From: Glaciimonas immobilis
GTDB taxonomy: Bacteria; Pseudomonadota; Gammaproteobacteria; Burkholderiales; Burkholderiaceae_D
NCBI RefSeq assembly: GCF_011947285.1
Contig: NZ_JAAOZT010000013.1
Coordinates: 1 to 64,000, forward strand
Length of the DNA: 64,000 bases
Direction: 5' to 3'
The notes under the pieces are model-generated. The model was not told the DNA's origin, made no database searches, and saw nothing but the letters and a program-made list of their open reading frames with translations. Position 1 is the stretch's first letter. Each line of letters starts with the position of its first letter. Shown piece by piece: positions 63,069 through 64,000 of this stretch. The translations under genes and the position numbers were made by a program.

Positions 63069-64000
63069 ATGTCCAGCAACCCAACTTTATCGATAGTTCC
63101 TGCTGAACGCGGTGCCGCGCTGGATGCCGAGCACGTCGGTGACATTCACGGCGCTTTTGGATCGATCAGTGCCAACGATCATGCGCCCCGCCATACTTTA
63201 TGGAGTAAGGTAAAAACCTTGCTTGCGATTATGGGGCCCGGCCTGATTGTCATGGTCGGCGATAATGATGCCGGTGCCTTTGGCACCTATACACAAGCAG
63301 GTCAGAACTACGGCACCACTTTGTTGTGGACGCTACTGATGCTGGTGCCCGTGCTGTATATCAATCAGGAAATGGTGCTGCGCCTGGGGGCGGTCACCGG
63401 CGTGGGGCACGCGCGTTTGATCTTTGAGCGATTCGGCAAGTTCTGGGGTGCCTTCAGCGTGATTGATTTATTCATCCTCAATGCGCTGACCATCGTCACT
63501 GAATTCATCGGCATTAGCCTTGGACTTGATTATTTGGGGGTCTCCAAAATGTGGGGACTGGCAGCGGCAGCCATCATCATCATGGCGGTGGCGACCACGG
63601 GTAATTTTCGCAGGTTTGAACGGTTTGCCATGCTGCTCGTTCTCGGCAGTTTGTTCATTGTGCCGGTGGTGATCATGATCCATCCTCCTATGGGCCAGAT
63701 TGCACATAACTTCTTGATACCAGGCCTGCCAGTCGGCAGCAAGCTCAGTGAAGTGATGCTGTTGATCATCGCCATTGTCGGTACTACTGTCGCGCCGTGG
63801 CAATTATTTTTTCAGCAAAGTTATGTCATCGACAAACGCATTACGCCGCGCTTTATTAAGTATGAGCGCATTGACTTATGGCTCGGCATCATCATTGTGG
63901 TGGTTGGTGCGGTGGCGATGATGGCTTTTTGCGCGCAGACCTTTGGAGGAAAACCAGAGTTCGGTAATTTCGTGGATGCCGGAGCGGTCGCCAGCGGTAT
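63069..64000 (+). CDS. NRAMP-like divalent metal transporter (partial, runs off the edge)
   Basis: The first 310 codons are present; AGGAG precedes ATG 63069. The N-terminal 50 residues are soluble; then MGPGLIVMVGDNDAGAFGTY aligns with the first NRAMP helix, where the usual D-P-G-N reads D-A-G-A (residues 67-70). Helix 6 has VGTTVAPWQLFFQQS where M-P-H-N is usual. The overall NRAMP/SLC11 fold is clear with about seven helices so far. The loss of the helix-1 Asn and helix-6 Met resembles the Mg-transporting NRMT group, so the cargo may be Mg or Mn and not Fe; that is inference. Confidence 0.85.
   Translation, partial: MSSNPTLSIVPAERGAALDAEHVGDIHGAFGSISANDHAPRHTLWSKVKTLLAIMGPGLIVMVGDNDAGAFGTYTQAGQNYGTTLLWTLLMLVPVLYINQEMVLRLGAVTGVGHARLIFERFGKFWGAFSVIDLFILNALTIVTEFIGISLGLDYLGVSKMWGLAAAAIIIMAVATTGNFRRFERFAMLLVLGSLFIVPVVIMIHPPMGQIAHNFLIPGLPVGSKLSEVMLLIIAIVGTTVAPWQLFFQQSYVIDKRITPRFIKYERIDLWLGIIIVVVGAVAMMAFCAQTFGGKPEFGNFVDAGAVASG

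Overview
The window looks like the chromosome of a Gram-negative betaproteobacterium, most likely Burkholderiales and probably Oxalobacteraceae-like (genus not resolvable from sequence alone). The grounds are the EpsD/E/F-type polysaccharide export genes, a cyoABCD-SURF1 operon followed by a RegB/RegA-type redox two-component system, Ku/LigD, and small stress proteins typical of that order. No rRNA, tRNA, CRISPR array or intact insertion sequence was found.

Region 1 (1-17029) is a long plus-strand exopolysaccharide locus. It opens with the tail of a priming sugar transferase, then a secreted protein with a PEP-CTERM-like C-terminus, epsD, epsE, epsF and a decayed epsG tyrosine-kinase remnant. 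The rest is an almost complete set of xanthan-type assembly genes: gumE-like polymerase, gumH-like mannosyltransferase, an acyltransferase, a GH5 glucanase, gumJ-like flippase, gumM-like glucosyltransferase, two GDP-mannose-type nucleotidyltransferases, gumK-like glucuronosyltransferase and a second acyltransferase. gumI and gumL equivalents are not seen. The simplest reading is an acylated polymer with a cellulose-like backbone and a short Man-GlcA side chain, exported through EpsE/EpsF rather than GumB/GumC.

Region 2 (17095-23470) holds housekeeping genes: ilvD, a cystathionine beta-lyase, an Lrp/AsnC regulator, a HugZ-like protein and a haloacid dehalogenase.

Region 3 (23650-44100) is a stress and DNA-repair accessory region: DUF2252, DoxX-like protein, histidine phosphatase, cyanase, zinc alcohol dehydrogenase, DUF4142, a PfpI/DJ-1 protein with an unusual N-terminal extension, a PRC-barrel protein, Ku plus LigD (end joining), a LexA-box-like site ahead of a small gene, a FAN1-like VRR-NUC nuclease and an XPD/DinG-family helicase carrying a Cas4-like nuclease domain. 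Hemerythrin, a membrane protein, a 23-residue membrane peptide and a cold-shock protein follow.

Region 4 (44100-52000) is looser. It has a DHA2-type efflux pump behind a structured leader, a sugar phosphatase, a lipoprotein with a 21-bp tandem repeat, a BON protein, an MHS-family transporter and several poorly coding gaps.

Region 5 (52119-64000) holds cyoABCD-SURF1-regB/regA-like genes, an SDR, an FAH-family hydrolase, and a porin plus NRAMP-like transporter pair. That pair sits behind a roughly 310-nt leader with a long-range stem, four hairpins and a 19-codon upstream ORF. The NRAMP-like gene runs off the right edge.
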